NCBI GenBank assembly: GCA_009911195.1 | Contig: QXWV01000111.1 | Coordinates: 1-63,302 of the forward strand | Direction of reading: 5' to 3' | DNA from: Lachnospiraceae bacterium | Lineage (GTDB): Bacteria; Bacillota; Clostridia; Lachnospirales; Lachnospiraceae | DNA: 63,302 bases | In this document: positions 36,330-48,153 of the stretch, piece after piece | How positions within the stretch are numbered: position 1 is the first letter of the stretch | How the letters are laid out: every line of letters begins with the position of its first letter | Made by a program: the position numbers and the translations under genes | Notes under the pieces: model-generated | What the model was told of the DNA's origin: nothing | The model's input: the letters and a program-made list of their open reading frames with translations, nothing else | The model's database searches: none

Positions 36330-37647
36330 TGATGTCCTCCAATCCTTTATACCTGTCCCTTATCGCATCGATTGCTCTCTGCTGCTGCCTGTTCAGCCCG
36401 AATCCCATTGTCCTGCAAATATGGTCATTTTTTAAAATGCAATAACACATCCTTTTCCAGCTTGGGATATCTTTGCTACTTTTAATATCATCCGTATTGT
36501 CCGGAATTTTTTCCAAGAATATGACCCGTGACTTTTTATTCAGAGTGTAGTTTGAAACTCCGTTCCGCTTAATCCTATAGCCATGTTCTTCCAGTTCCCT
36601 TATTGTTTCCTCCTCCAATCCACCCCCTTTTTCATGCCAGAACCTTATGGATGTATTGAATTTTTTTACATAATTGTTCCTTAGCCTTATAGGAAGGGTT
36701 TCCAGTAAAAATCTGGTATAGGATTCCCATGTATGCCCTTCCGGCAAAGTGATGCTACGGTATCCAAGCGCCTTGGAACGGGCATAAATACATGCAAAAT
36801 TCGCCCCTTGTACCCTCCCTACCAGCTTAGCCCATATCTCCGGGTCCAGAACCCGGTACAGATTCAGGCTATCTTTGGAATAATCGTTAAACGGGGAAGC
36901 CACACGCATCTGGGAAACCTTCAGCCCCGCCATATGATACAAATCATACAATCTGTTGTAGTCATAATTAAATAAATAATTGGCATGCCATACATCTTCC
37001 AATCCCCAATCATACATGGGGGAGGCGCACCATACATTTTTAAACTGCTTGCTAATCCAGCATTCCCCATTATAGCCATATTTTTTATTTACAAAACCAC
37101 TGTACCTTTGCAGCGACTCATCCGCCCTCATCCCCAACAGACAGACTGTCTTTTTATTCCCATGTGAAATCCGATACCATCTGCCAAACTGCTTTGCCAA
37201 ATCCTCCTGGTGCATGCGGTAATGGTAAGTTGTTATCGGATTATTATCCAGGTTAATCACGTATTTCTGCTTGGGCATATCCCTCACCCAAGCCTCTTTC
37301 TTCATATCATCCCAAGGATACCAGAACATTTCGTAACTGCTCAGCGCCGTCCTTGTTGCCATAGGGAGGCACACCCAATACAGCTCTGCCTCCCCCTCCA
37401 TCCGATTAAAAGTACGCTCTATATATTGAGTTGTAACCGTATACTGGGCTTCAAAATCTTGATGGAATACCCCTATCTTCTTTTCCGGATAATATTTCTT
37501 CTGGAAATCCAAAGTCATGTTCAACAGCAGTCCACTATCCTTACCTCCTGAAAAGGATAAGTAAATGTTGTCGAATTCCTCAAAAATAAACTTTAACCGT
37601 TGCTGTGTTGCTTCATATACATCCTGCGTTTCGAATTCCCGAATCAT
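36316..37647 (-). CDS. PAPS reductase-like PP-loop ATPase (DUF3440, IbrA-like)
   Basis: A 443-residue protein. The PP-loop YLSFSGGKDSGLLLNMTL is near residues 28-45, and GVFHQDFEAQYTVTTQYIERTF follows. The C-terminal half, including LYRVLDPEIWAKLVGRVQGANFA, matches DUF3440. PP-loop enzymes adenylate substrates; this branch is related to sulfur transfer enzymes such as DndC. It pairs with the ParB-like gene and adjoins the CRISPR array, so a DNA modification or defence role is possible. Start 37647 is chosen because GGAGG precedes it. Confidence 0.8.
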   Translation of the reverse strand: MIREFETQDVYEATQQRLKFIFEEFDNIYLSFSGGKDSGLLLNMTLDFQKKYYPEKKIGVFHQDFEAQYTVTTQYIERTFNRMEGEAELYWVCLPMATRTALSSYEMFWYPWDDMKKEAWVRDMPKQKYVINLDNNPITTYHYRMHQEDLAKQFGRWYRISHGNKKTVCLLGMRADESLQRYSGFVNKKYGYNGECWISKQFKNVWCASPMYDWGLEDVWHANYLFNYDYNRLYDLYHMAGLKVSQMRVASPFNDYSKDSLNLYRVLDPEIWAKLVGRVQGANFACIYARSKALGYRSITLPEGHTWESYTRFLLETLPIRLRNNYVKKFNTSIRFWHEKGGGLEEETIRELEEHGYRIKRNGVSNYTLNKKSRVIFLEKIPDNTDDIKSSKDIPSWKRMCYCILKNDHICRTMGFGLNRQQQRAIDAIRDRYKGLEDINGED

Positions 37648-37665
37648 ATAACCAGTTGCCTCCAT

Positions 37666-38100
37666 TCTTGAAACAAATATTGGTATCCCCGCTTACACAA
37701 TACTCTCTTTTTACCATAATTTGACAATTTTTTCAAGAATGGTTAAAAAATCTTAAGGATTGCCTTAATGCTATTTCAAAAAACTTCTATTCCGAACATA
37801 AACTTTTTCATTCTTTTTTGGGCACATTAGTTATTCGGTATTTTTTACACCTCCAAAGAAAAAAAATAGCCGCAATGGCTCAGCCAGCGGCAAAAACAAT
37901 CCCACCAATTTTTATTTTACCTATTATTTTATATCCCCTTTATCCTTTAAAGGATTCATAATATAATGCTACAGCCACGTTTTCTTTCAAGATTACACAA
38001 TACAATCTTTAGTGCTTTCGTTCCGATAGTGTGGTGCTGGTGGTGTATTTTTTGGTTCTATTTTTCACCATACATGAGAGACATACTGGGCATTATTATG
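37666..38100. other. AT-rich non-coding region between the IbrA-like gene and the CRISPR array
   Basis: It holds no gene. A terminator for the array transcript lies at 37856-37892. A palindrome, ATCCTTTAAAGGAT, is near 37947. No further degenerate CRISPR repeat is seen below 38101, and the promoter of the PP-loop gene presumably lies below 37800. Confidence 0.6.
37856..37892 (-). terminator. Terminator downstream of the CRISPR array
   Basis: On the minus strand GCCGCTGGCT pairs with CCATTGCGGC-type sequence, then a run of eight T. It sits about 210 bases past the last (oldest) repeat and would end the pre-crRNA transcript. Confidence 0.75.
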
Positions 38101-39641
38101 CTTTTTATTCCATGATGTACCTATTTAACGGCAACACTCCGCTATAACTATATCCTTGCAAAAACCTTTACATTCCACAAATGTACCTATTTAACCTATC
38201 TCGTTAACACCCCCATCCGTGACCACTACCTTCTTTACATTCCACAATGTACCTATTCAACTTTTTTGGGCAGGCCGTTTCGGTTTCTTCTGTTTTTCTT
38301 TACATTCCACAATGTACCTATTCAACTAGCTTTGTCTATGCTGAATGATATGTACTGTAATAACTTTACATTCCACAATGTACCTATTCAACCATCCGGG
38401 CCATTCCAAGAACCCTTTCTTTGTTTTCCTTTACATTCCACAATGTACCTATTCAACGGCTAAGCGGTAGAAGATGTTTTCTGGAATATACTCCTTTACA
38501 TTCCACAATGTACCTATTCAACTTATACTCTTACTAATTTCTCTTAATCCTACATAGATCTTTACATTCCACAATGTACCTATTCAACCTTTTAGCGACG
38601 GAGAAGATACAATGAACGGAAACTTCTTTACATTCCACAATGTACCTATTCAACCCCTTCTTAATAAATCCCTATATTGCATATCACTAAGCTTTACATT
38701 CCACAATGTACCTATTCAACCCAGGCTAAGCTGAACCCGGAACGTTTGCCTACGGACTTTACATTCCACAATGTACCTATTCAACCATACCAGCCGGGCG
38801 AAGTTATGAGCCCGGCAACCCGTCTTTACATTCCACAATGTACCTATTCAACCCTGCTGTCCGTCGGGGCAAGACAGGGTTTTAGTTACTTTACATTCCA
38901 CAATGTACCTATTCAACCGTAAGTATGGTTTACTGTTGCTACGGGGTTACTGGTCTTTACATTCCACAATGTACCTATTCAACCTGTTTTTTTAATAATA
39001 GGAATTGTCATCACAACCCTCTTTACATTCCACAATGTACCTATTCAACCCATGCCGTATACCTTGAAAAGTCTCTTTTGTGGGCACTTTACATTCCACA
39101 ATGTACCTATTCAACCCTTCAAAAGTTCTGTCACCTGCTCGTTAGTTGCCTCCTTTACATTCCACAATGTACCTATTCAACCTATTTTTTTATCCCATTC
39201 ACATTGCGTAATTCCGTACTTTACATTCCACAATGTACCTATTCAACCTCATCGTCCGGCTCATAGTCCGCTACATTTTCAAAACTTTACATTCCACAAT
39301 GTACCTATTCAACCTTAGTGTTTACGCCTTTCATAATTTCCTCTGTGACCTTTACATTCCACAATGTACCTATTCAACCTTTGATTGGGATTTAACATAT
39401 TCAGCCTTTCCTATCTTTACATTCCACAATGTACCTATTCAACCTGATTTTGGTGTGGAGCATGGTAAGCTGGATTTGTGCTTTACATTCCACAATGTAC
39501 CTATTCAACCATGTGAAAACCATAACAACATTGAATACAAAGATTACTTTACATTCCACAATGTACCTATTCAACCGACTTTACAACCAATGCGCCAGCC
39601 ATCTTCATTTCTCTTTACATTCCACAATGTACCTATTCAAC
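38101..39641 (-). CRISPR. CRISPR array, 24 repeats and 23 spacers, type I-B
   Basis: A 29-bp repeat recurs every 65-67 bases. On the crRNA (minus) strand it begins GTTGAATAGG and ends GTGGAATGTAAAG. Repeat starts are at 38101, 38166, 38233, 38298, 38364, 38429 and so on to 39613; spacers are 36-38 bp. The lowest-coordinate repeats (38101, 38166) are degenerate, which marks the leader-distal end, so the leader is at 39642 and above, next to cas2. The repeat resembles the C. difficile type I-B repeat (ends GGAATGTAAA). Spacers 3' end in G (C on the plus strand) in most leader-proximal units; see findings. Confidence 0.97.
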
Positions 39642-39814
39642 CCCGTTCGTTCATATCTCCCCATTCCATTACCTATAACACCCCTAATTTTGTCGACCTA
39701 CCCTTAAAAACTTTGTTGAGCCCCTACTTTTCCACTCAAACAATCCCTTGATGCCCTCTCTTCTACATTGTCGACCTCCTGCACTTTATACATTATCGGT
39801 GGTAGACAAGCATC
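39642..39814 (-). promoter_or_regulatory. CRISPR leader
   Basis: The 173-base AT-rich segment between cas2 and the first repeat is the leader by position. It contains a 10-bp direct repeat TTGTCGACCT at 39690-39699 and 39768-39777, which may serve spacer acquisition. No coding frame is present. Confidence 0.7.
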
Positions 39815-40093
39815 TTACAAAAAGAAGCTGGTCATATCCTCCTCTTTTCCCCAGAATTCTTTATCCAGCCATTTCTCTTGCCTGCTTTTAAAAATAATAA
39901 CTGAGTCCAAATGTTTATCTATATATGGTTTCAATTCCTGTTGTAGTTTTTCAATCTGAACTTTTGAAATCTCTCCCTCAAAAACAGAATTCTGAATATG
40001 AGTAAGATATTTCTTACATATTTTAAAAACGTGCGCCCAACGTTTCTGCCCCTGTTTCTCTTGGTTTATATCATACACTAATACTACATACAT
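39815..40093 (-). CDS. cas2: CRISPR-associated endoribonuclease/integrase subunit Cas2
   Basis: A 92-residue Cas2. The N-terminal ferredoxin-fold MYVVLVYDINQEKQG carries the conserved Asp (YDI). The C-terminus SVIIFKSRQEKWLDKEFWGKEED is typical of type I-B. It starts 3 bases before the end of cas1, so the two integration subunits are translated together. Confidence 0.96.
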   Translation of the reverse strand: MYVVLVYDINQEKQGQKRWAHVFKICKKYLTHIQNSVFEGEISKVQIEKLQQELKPYIDKHLDSVIIFKSRQEKWLDKEFWGKEEDMTSFFL

Positions 40094-40096
40094 ATG

Positions 40097-41089
40097 CTAC
40101 CACCATATTTTAAAACCTTCATACTCTTTCTCCCCAATTAAGTGTTTAATCAGCTTATACGCTTCAAGCCTTATAAGATACCGATAAGACACCTGCCTTC
40201 CAAGTTCTTTATGTGTAATTGTTTTCTTTAGCCGTTCTTCCAACTCCTGTACAATCAATCTGGAGCTGTCTTTTTTCAGATGAAGGAAATTTAATTCTTT
40301 CGTAAAACTTTCTTCCGTAATCTGCCTTCTGTTTAACAGCGAAAATATAAGCCGGTCTCCAATCAACGGTTTAAATACTTCCGCAATGTCAAGGCACAAA
40401 GAATACCTTCTCACCCCTGGCTCATGCAGATAGCTGATAGTTGGATTCAACTGCGTATGGTATACCTCACTCAAAACTTTTGTATAAATCAACGAATTAA
40501 CAAATGAAATAAGTGAATTAATCATATTGTCCGGCGGATGCATCACTCGTTTTTCAAAACAAATTTCTTGTTCTACTATCACATTCCATGCTGCATAGTA
40601 ATGCTTTCTGATATTCCCTTCTATACCCATCAATTCTTCAATAGAACGTGTGTCCACTATTTTCTTTCTCAAAGCATCTATTTCTGACATAAAATGAGCA
40701 ACATTTTTACCACGGCCATTATAATACCGTAAATTTCTGTATATATTATCTGCCGCCGCTTCAATAAACTTCCTTGCAATTACAATTCTCCGTTCATACT
40801 CAGTGTAATATTCCACTTGCTTTACCAATAGCTGTCCTGCAATCAATTTTTCTTTTGGATAGTAACTTCCCGTATAGAAATTATAATAGTTAAAAAAATG
40901 CATCGCTATTCCGTATTGTGAAATATAATTGATAAATGATGTATTAAACGTCATTTCAGACATTATATAAATATTGTCAATACGCTCTATAGGAATATCC
41001 TTCTTTTTCCCTTCATAAGATGTGAATTGAAGCGTATTGTCCTTCCTCTTTAAATCGCCATTATTATAAACATAGAAACTTTGCTCCAT
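40097..41089 (-). CDS. cas1: CRISPR-associated endonuclease/integrase Cas1 (type I-B)
   Basis: A 330-residue Cas1. The catalytic residues lie in MGIEGNIRKHYYAAW (Glu, residue about 143), EVYHTQLNPTISYLHEPGVRRYSLCLDIAEVFKP (His and Asp/Glu). Start at 41089 behind AGGAGGGGAT. With Cas2 it inserts new spacers at the leader end of the adjacent array. Confidence 0.96.
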   Translation of the reverse strand: MEQSFYVYNNGDLKRKDNTLQFTSYEGKKKDIPIERIDNIYIMSEMTFNTSFINYISQYGIAMHFFNYYNFYTGSYYPKEKLIAGQLLVKQVEYYTEYERRIVIARKFIEAAADNIYRNLRYYNGRGKNVAHFMSEIDALRKKIVDTRSIEELMGIEGNIRKHYYAAWNVIVEQEICFEKRVMHPPDNMINSLISFVNSLIYTKVLSEVYHTQLNPTISYLHEPGVRRYSLCLDIAEVFKPLIGDRLIFSLLNRRQITEESFTKELNFLHLKKDSSRLIVQELEERLKKTITHKELGRQVSYRYLIRLEAYKLIKHLIGEKEYEGFKIWW

Positions 41090-41097
41090 ATCCCCTC

Positions 41098-41604
41098 CTA
41101 TATCAGGCATAAATCATGATATGCACATTTATTGCATATCTTCATTTTTTCAAATTCTGGCGGACATATTTTCTTTTTTTGCTTGATGATTTCCGTTATA
41201 ACTACTTCCAATTTTTCTTCATCTTCTTTCGACAATTCTACCACAAGATTTTTTTTGATTAAAGGATAATCAATTCTCGCCTTCAACCCATCAACCCCTC
41301 TCTGCTTCAAATAGTACAGATAATATTTCACTTGCCATATTCCAGCTTCCTCAACCGCCTTGCTTTTTTTAACCTCATGAAGTTCTCTGTGTTCTTTGAT
41401 AAAATCAATATTTATCACAGTATCAATATTAATATGTTTATCATCCCTTTTATAGCTATTTTCATCAAGCAGCTTCCCAAGCATTACATTCTCATCTTCG
41501 GCTTCCATATTTATCTCATTAGTAAAGTACCACAGCTTCCTTTTACAGACGAAATAATAATAAATCATAACCCCAGTAACCCGTTCTTCCACTCTAATAA
41601 CCAT
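41098..41604 (-). CDS. cas4: Cas4 nuclease
   Basis: A 168-residue PD-(D/E)XK nuclease. The first cysteine of the Fe-S cluster is in FVCKRKLW (residue about 20) and three C-terminal cysteines are in CNKCAYHDLC. The nuclease residues are in LHEVKKSKAVEEAGIWQVKYYLYYL. Cas4 trims prespacers and sets PAM and orientation for integration. It lies between cas3 and cas1. Confidence 0.95.
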   Translation of the reverse strand: MVIRVEERVTGVMIYYYFVCKRKLWYFTNEINMEAEDENVMLGKLLDENSYKRDDKHINIDTVINIDFIKEHRELHEVKKSKAVEEAGIWQVKYYLYYLKQRGVDGLKARIDYPLIKKNLVVELSKEDEEKLEVVITEIIKQKKKICPPEFEKMKICNKCAYHDLCLI

Positions 41605-41629
41605 TCCTTTCCTAATGGAGCAAATATTT

Positions 41630-43981
41630 CTATACGAAAAAGCCCTCGTCCTCTATTTTATCCAGCAGCAGCCCCCGCCCTGTATATCCGTTAAAATCAT
41701 ATTCCAGCCTTGCCCTATGTATATCAAAAGTACCTATTGTACCTTTATCGATGCCATTTGGAATTCCGTAGTGAATATTTAAGTTCATCGTTAACGCTGC
41801 CAACCTGGATTTTAATATCTGCCGGATACCCTTATCCACATGTGGTGTATTTAAAAAATTTTTCATCTCCTGAATAAAATCATAATTCTGGTTGTATATC
41901 CTTTCTGGAATCACTGTGATACTGCGGATATCCCGAAAATCATCCTTAGCATTTTCCGCATCGTATTCTAATGGCCTGAGATTCCTGAAATGCATTAAAT
42001 TATTTTCAATTTGCATATAGTAATTCGTTTTCTTTATCCGTTCTATATCATATACTTGGTTCATATAATTTACTTTATCCGTCTCAGAAATTATTTTCCC
42101 ATCATATGTGTTCAGCAAATCTGCCGAACGGTCATAAATATCCTTGTCATAAATCTTCCCTCTCCCCGCCCCATTATCATACACAATAATATTAGGCTCG
42201 TCCGTACTCTTTGTCCCTGCCCGGTTACACCGGCCCATTCTCTGCAGCAAACTATCCGCTGTGCACATCTCCGTATGCAATATATCAAAATCAATATCCA
42301 AGCTTGCCTCGACAATCTGTGTGGTCACCCATATCCCTGTTTTTGATTTATCACCGGAAAATTCCATAATTCTTTTCTCTAAAATTTCCCTGTCTGCCCT
42401 TATGTAACGTGAATGCAAAAGCCCTGTTTCCGGGCATCTATCACAAATTTCACTATATATTTTCTGGGCTTTTGAAACTGTATTGCAAATTATCAATATT
42501 TTTTTAGCCGGCGCATCTTCCACAATCCTATCAATATCCAAATCGCCTTTCATTACCCGCACTCTGTGCCTTAATGTCGATGCCGTATCAGAAAAATCTT
42601 TATAAACATAGTCCCTGCCTTCTATCAGCTTATTTTTCTTCATAAAAAATTTTAATACTGGCGGAAAAGTAGCCGTGATTATGGCAAATTTCCCTCCCAT
42701 ATTTTTTATCTCTGTTAATCCGAAAATAAGAGCCGCCACTATTTTAGGCGAATAAGATTGAATTTCATCAATTACAATTTTGGAGTATTTTAGGGTTGCT
42801 GCAAATATTTCGGTACCCAAAGCCTTATAGACAAATTTAAAAAGCTGGTCCACAGTACATACGGTTAGGGGATAAGAAAATAATTTCGCCTGCTCATAAT
42901 TCCTATAGCTATTTTCCACATCTTCCGGTGATTCCAATAAGTAACTGTTCATACTATCCGAATGGAGCAAAGCCACATCCTTGTATTCGTATTTTTCTTT
43001 AATTCTTTGATAAATTGCATTGGAAGAGACTTTTAATGGAAGTGTATAAAATCCTTTTTCACCATTAAGCCACAATAGGGCTGCTTCTGTTTTTCCCGAA
43101 CCGGTAGGCGCAATTACAATTACATTTCCATCCCTGTTATCTGCCATAAATGACTGGGCTGGCCTGTAGCCGCCCGATAATACCTTCTCCACATTATGGC
43201 ATAGTTTCTTAGCTTTGAAATCTATGGCGATTTCCGCCCTATCATATCCGGCGCTGACCGTCCAATCAAATTTATTCAGCATCCCTTTTACAAGCATATA
43301 TTTACACCATAATTCTTCATCTACACTGAGTTGTTCTTTATGGTTCTGGTCTGAAAACAAAAGTTTATTCCTATTGCCAGGATATATAGATATATTCTCG
43401 TTATTCAAATATTCCTTTACATATTCGAGATAGTACTTCCTGCAATATTCTTCCAATTCCTTTCCACTATAAATATCCGGACGGTTATGGTGATAATAAA
43501 TTGCTGTAAGCAGGACGCTGAAGTCATCCTCATCGCATTCCGGATGCTGGCATAAAAAATCCTTTTTCGACAAAATGACAGCTCCCAAAAAGCCATGGGG
43601 AATCTGTCGAATATCCTTTACACTCCCATCCGCCAATTCGTCATTTACCTTTGTTTGAAAAATATAATTTGCCTTCCCTATATCATGCAGGCTACAGGCA
43701 TGCAATATCAGCATCTTTTCTTTTTCGCTAAAATAATTGCCATATAGCCCCAAAAAATCCTCTGCACATTTCACCGTATCGTTCAAATGCCCCTGCAGCG
43801 TCTTATGGCCGGCTTCAACAGCACTATTGAAAATGCTTGCCTGATATCCTTCCAATATCCCTAAATCATTTTCGCCCAGTTCGCCTTTTAGTTTTTGAAT
43901 CAAATATTCAATTTTTCCTGCCAACTGCCTTTTTTTATCTTCGGGCAATGTAAAAACAGGTGATTTCGCATAGAATTCCAT
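41630..43981 (-). CDS. cas3: CRISPR-associated helicase/nuclease Cas3 (HD fused)
   Basis: A 783-residue fusion. The HD nuclease is N-terminal: HACSLHDIGKANYIF (Asp-His near residues 99-100), then IPHGFLGA and AIYYHHNRP. The helicase has Walker A IAPTGSGKTEAALLW, the box IVIDEIQSY (DExH variant) and LQRMGRCNRAGTKS as motif VI. It degrades DNA recruited by Cascade. Catalytic residues appear intact. Confidence 0.95.
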   Translation of the reverse strand: MEFYAKSPVFTLPEDKKRQLAGKIEYLIQKLKGELGENDLGILEGYQASIFNSAVEAGHKTLQGHLNDTVKCAEDFLGLYGNYFSEKEKMLILHACSLHDIGKANYIFQTKVNDELADGSVKDIRQIPHGFLGAVILSKKDFLCQHPECDEDDFSVLLTAIYYHHNRPDIYSGKELEEYCRKYYLEYVKEYLNNENISIYPGNRNKLLFSDQNHKEQLSVDEELWCKYMLVKGMLNKFDWTVSAGYDRAEIAIDFKAKKLCHNVEKVLSGGYRPAQSFMADNRDGNVIVIAPTGSGKTEAALLWLNGEKGFYTLPLKVSSNAIYQRIKEKYEYKDVALLHSDSMNSYLLESPEDVENSYRNYEQAKLFSYPLTVCTVDQLFKFVYKALGTEIFAATLKYSKIVIDEIQSYSPKIVAALIFGLTEIKNMGGKFAIITATFPPVLKFFMKKNKLIEGRDYVYKDFSDTASTLRHRVRVMKGDLDIDRIVEDAPAKKILIICNTVSKAQKIYSEICDRCPETGLLHSRYIRADREILEKRIMEFSGDKSKTGIWVTTQIVEASLDIDFDILHTEMCTADSLLQRMGRCNRAGTKSTDEPNIIVYDNGAGRGKIYDKDIYDRSADLLNTYDGKIISETDKVNYMNQVYDIERIKKTNYYMQIENNLMHFRNLRPLEYDAENAKDDFRDIRSITVIPERIYNQNYDFIQEMKNFLNTPHVDKGIRQILKSRLAALTMNLNIHYGIPNGIDKGTIGTFDIHRARLEYDFNGYTGRGLLLDKIEDEGFFV

Positions 43982-44000
43982 ACCATCCTCCTTGCATAGT

Positions 44001-45574
<1,574 letters not shown>

Positions 45575-45582
<8 letters not shown>

Positions 45583-47254
45583 CTATCTTTTCCTCCTTCT
45601 TTTCATAATAACTGCCCTGCAGCCCTAGCAAAAAAGCATATCCGTACTCTATAAATGTATCATGGTCTTTTAAACATTCAATGAAGGCATTGGGAACTTT
45701 TAGTTTTGTAGAACAGTAGATGCGCATCACTACTTCCATAAAATGCTCTACATTGCCAACCGACAATGCATTCAACAGTTGATAAACCGTTCCCCTGATA
45801 CATGCATCATCCTCTGTTCCTTTAGCCCCTAATAAAGCCTTCCTCAATTCATACCCTTCATCTCTCACTCTATACCTGCTCATCCATTCACCTCCTATAT
45901 TCGCACATTCCTTTCCCTTCCTTAGCAAATTCGTTCTAAGCTGCACACCATAGATAGCCGCTGCACTAAATAATATGCTTTTATTTTCTATCGCCATCTT
46001 CAGCAATTTATGAATCATCCCATACTGGCTTCGATACCGAAGAATATTTAATACCGTTTCTTCATGGATATTCCAATAGTCTTTTCCCACTTTTATGTAA
46101 GGATGTTTACTTAGCATATCCAAGCCTTTTCTAATTGTCTCTTCCTTCAAGATATCCAATACGTCCTTGGCAATTACATCAAAAGTATATCTATCCCCCT
46201 CTCCCCTTCCCCGGGTAATCACTTGTATATTTCCCAGTTCTTTGCTTTTTTCCTGTAAAAGGATATCCACTGACCTGGCAATCCAGGAGGAATATTTTTC
46301 GTCCTCCTTCCTTACTGCGTCATAGGCCGCCCTTCCATTTTCCGGATTGGCAGACAGCAGTTCCTTTATATTCTTATTAACATTTAGAAATACAAAACAA
46401 TTGCCAATCAGAGTAAATCCCAGAGGCGCTAAGGAATAAATAAATGCACACATGGGGCATAAATATGCATCCACCTTACAGTTCCAGAAAGCAGAGCGTT
46501 TTCTGGTCAAATCATCTGCCTGGTCTTTCATGAATGCGATAGACACTTTTTCTTTTGCATCCATCCGCCCATCACAGTCTATGCATCTTTCCTTTGCTTT
46601 TTCATGGGAAACTGAAGCATATTTCCTCAATGGTTCAGAGAAGTCCGTGTCGAACATTTTCCTCATATCCTTGGCAGCATTCGCCCTTAGCAGGAAGCTC
46701 TTACCATCCCAAAAGCGGTTAATATAATTATAGATAATACTTTTCATGGAAAATGTTTCTTCACAGAGCGGCTGTATTAAAAATTGGCGGAGTCTCTGCA
46801 AACGCCGGCACAGTTCTTCTTTACCCATATTTTCTTTTAGCTTGCTTGTTTTTAACAGCTCATATTCTTCCCAATCATCGACACGGCCTTTTATATTTTC
46901 AAATCCGGAACGGTAGCTGTTGGAGAGAAGCTTATCATTGATGAATTTTAAGCTTTCCTTGCAATTCACCTTATCCCATTCCCCATGCTCTGCCTGTTCC
47001 AGGATTTCCTCAATTTTATCCAATGCCAATTGATACGCTGACGTAGAACCGAACTTTTCGACAAACGCCTTGAAATACATATCCGTCCAGTCCGCCTGAA
47101 TCACAAAATCCCTTTTAAGCCATAGGCTCTGCTTGTTATCGGCAGTTCCATAGTCATCCCCTTCCACAGCATCCAATTTCTCCAGCATATACTTTAATCC
47201 AACCACTCCGGCATTTTTCAAGAAATCACCAATGGAAACCGTTATTCTATCCAC
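45575..47254 (-). CDS. cas8b: Cas8 large subunit (Cst1, CXXC-CXXC type)
   Basis: A 559-residue protein. The diagnostic cysteine pairs are CIDC (about residue 224) and CPMC (about 266), the Cst1/CXXC-CXXC signature of the Tneap I-B subtype. It recognises the PAM and recruits Cas3. It lies between cas6 and cas7 and overlaps cas7 by 8 bases. Confidence 0.92.
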
Positions 47255-47268
47255 GTTCTCACCCCCTT

Positions 47269-47991
47269 CTACCCGATTATTTCAAATTTGCCATGCCCTT
47301 CGGACCTACGGACTCCCAGCCCTGCCAAAAACAAAATATTTAGGAGCTGGCAAGTGCCAGTCAGCTTATATATCCCTAAAGACGCATCTGTATTTCTGCC
47401 AAATACCGGCACTACTACTTTTTTACCTTTTACCGCCTGTATAGAAAAGCTGCTTGTATCCATATACATGTCCATCTTTTTCAGGAAAATTTCTACATTT
47501 TCTTTCAATGCCTCTGCGAATCCATCCATTTCACAAGTATAATAAATATCCGAATTATCCTCCGAATTATGTTTTCTAACTATCAAAGGGCTTTGTATCT
47601 TAATTATAATTTCATTATCCTTAATTTCATTCAACTGCTGCATACGTATTGAAACCAATTCCATAGAATTTCCATTTAATGGATGTTTTTTTCTCTTCAT
47701 TCCCTGGAATGCATTAAAAAAATGCAAAAGTTCCACCTGGTCTGCACCCGAGAAAAAAAGCAAAAATTCATTCCTGGAAAGCTCTATTGCCTTATCATGA
47801 AATTTGGCCCCCGGCAAATAGCATGCGTATGTAAAACTTTTTATGATAGATTTACTTTTATCATATAATTTTTCAAAAAAAACAGGGGAGTAGTTTTGTA
47901 CAGCCGCTTTAAAAAAACTTACTATAAATTTATCTGTCTCTTTTGGAAGAAAATTATTTTCTAGCTTAAACATCAATTTATATTGATACAT
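47269..47991 (-). CDS. cas6: CRISPR endoribonuclease Cas6
   Basis: A 240-residue Cas6. The C-terminal glycine-rich loop GLGVRRSEGHGKFEIIG is intact, and the N-terminal MYQYKLMFKLENNFLP is typical. It cuts pre-crRNA inside each repeat, leaving the 8-nt handle ending ATGTAAAG. It is the first gene of the operon, with a GGAGGTGGATGA site, and would also process the crRNA-like RNA upstream. Confidence 0.95.
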   Translation of the reverse strand: MYQYKLMFKLENNFLPKETDKFIVSFFKAAVQNYSPVFFEKLYDKSKSIIKSFTYACYLPGAKFHDKAIELSRNEFLLFFSGADQVELLHFFNAFQGMKRKKHPLNGNSMELVSIRMQQLNEIKDNEIIIKIQSPLIVRKHNSEDNSDIYYTCEMDGFAEALKENVEIFLKKMDMYMDTSSFSIQAVKGKKVVVPVFGRNTDASLGIYKLTGTCQLLNILFLAGLGVRRSEGHGKFEIIG

Positions 47992-48015
47992 TCATCCACC
48001 TCCTATATAGGCATT

Positions 48016-48044
48016 ACTATATCACATATTTCGTACAATTTCAA
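48016..48044 (-). promoter_or_regulatory. Promoter of the cas operon
   Basis: TTGAAA (48039-48044) and TATAGT (48016-48021) are 17 bp apart on the minus strand, about 25 bases ahead of the cas6 start. The adjacent 48045-48066 matches the pseudo-spacer of the divergent crRNA-like RNA. Confidence 0.8.
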
Positions 48045-48118
48045 CATTATCTACAATAAATATTACAGGATTAATTTTTTGCAAAAAGAAATCCATGCAT
48101 TTTATAATTATTCAAAAC

Positions 48119-48147
48119 TTGAAATATGGGATTAATAACGATATAAT
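48119..48147 (+). promoter_or_regulatory. Promoter of the crRNA-like RNA
   Basis: TTGAAA (48119-48124) and TATAAT (48142-48147) are separated by exactly 17 bp on the plus strand. Transcription would start near 48154, at the conserved 3' half of the pseudo-repeat. Confidence 0.8.
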
Positions 48148-48153
48148 TAATCT

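Noticed and set aside
37666-38100. Additional degenerate CRISPR repeats below 38101
   Set aside because: At the expected one-period position no repeat-like sequence was found.
38677-39751. Long plus-strand open frames with a repeated FTFHNVPIQP-type peptide
   Set aside because: They are translations of the CRISPR repeats and carry no other protein signal.
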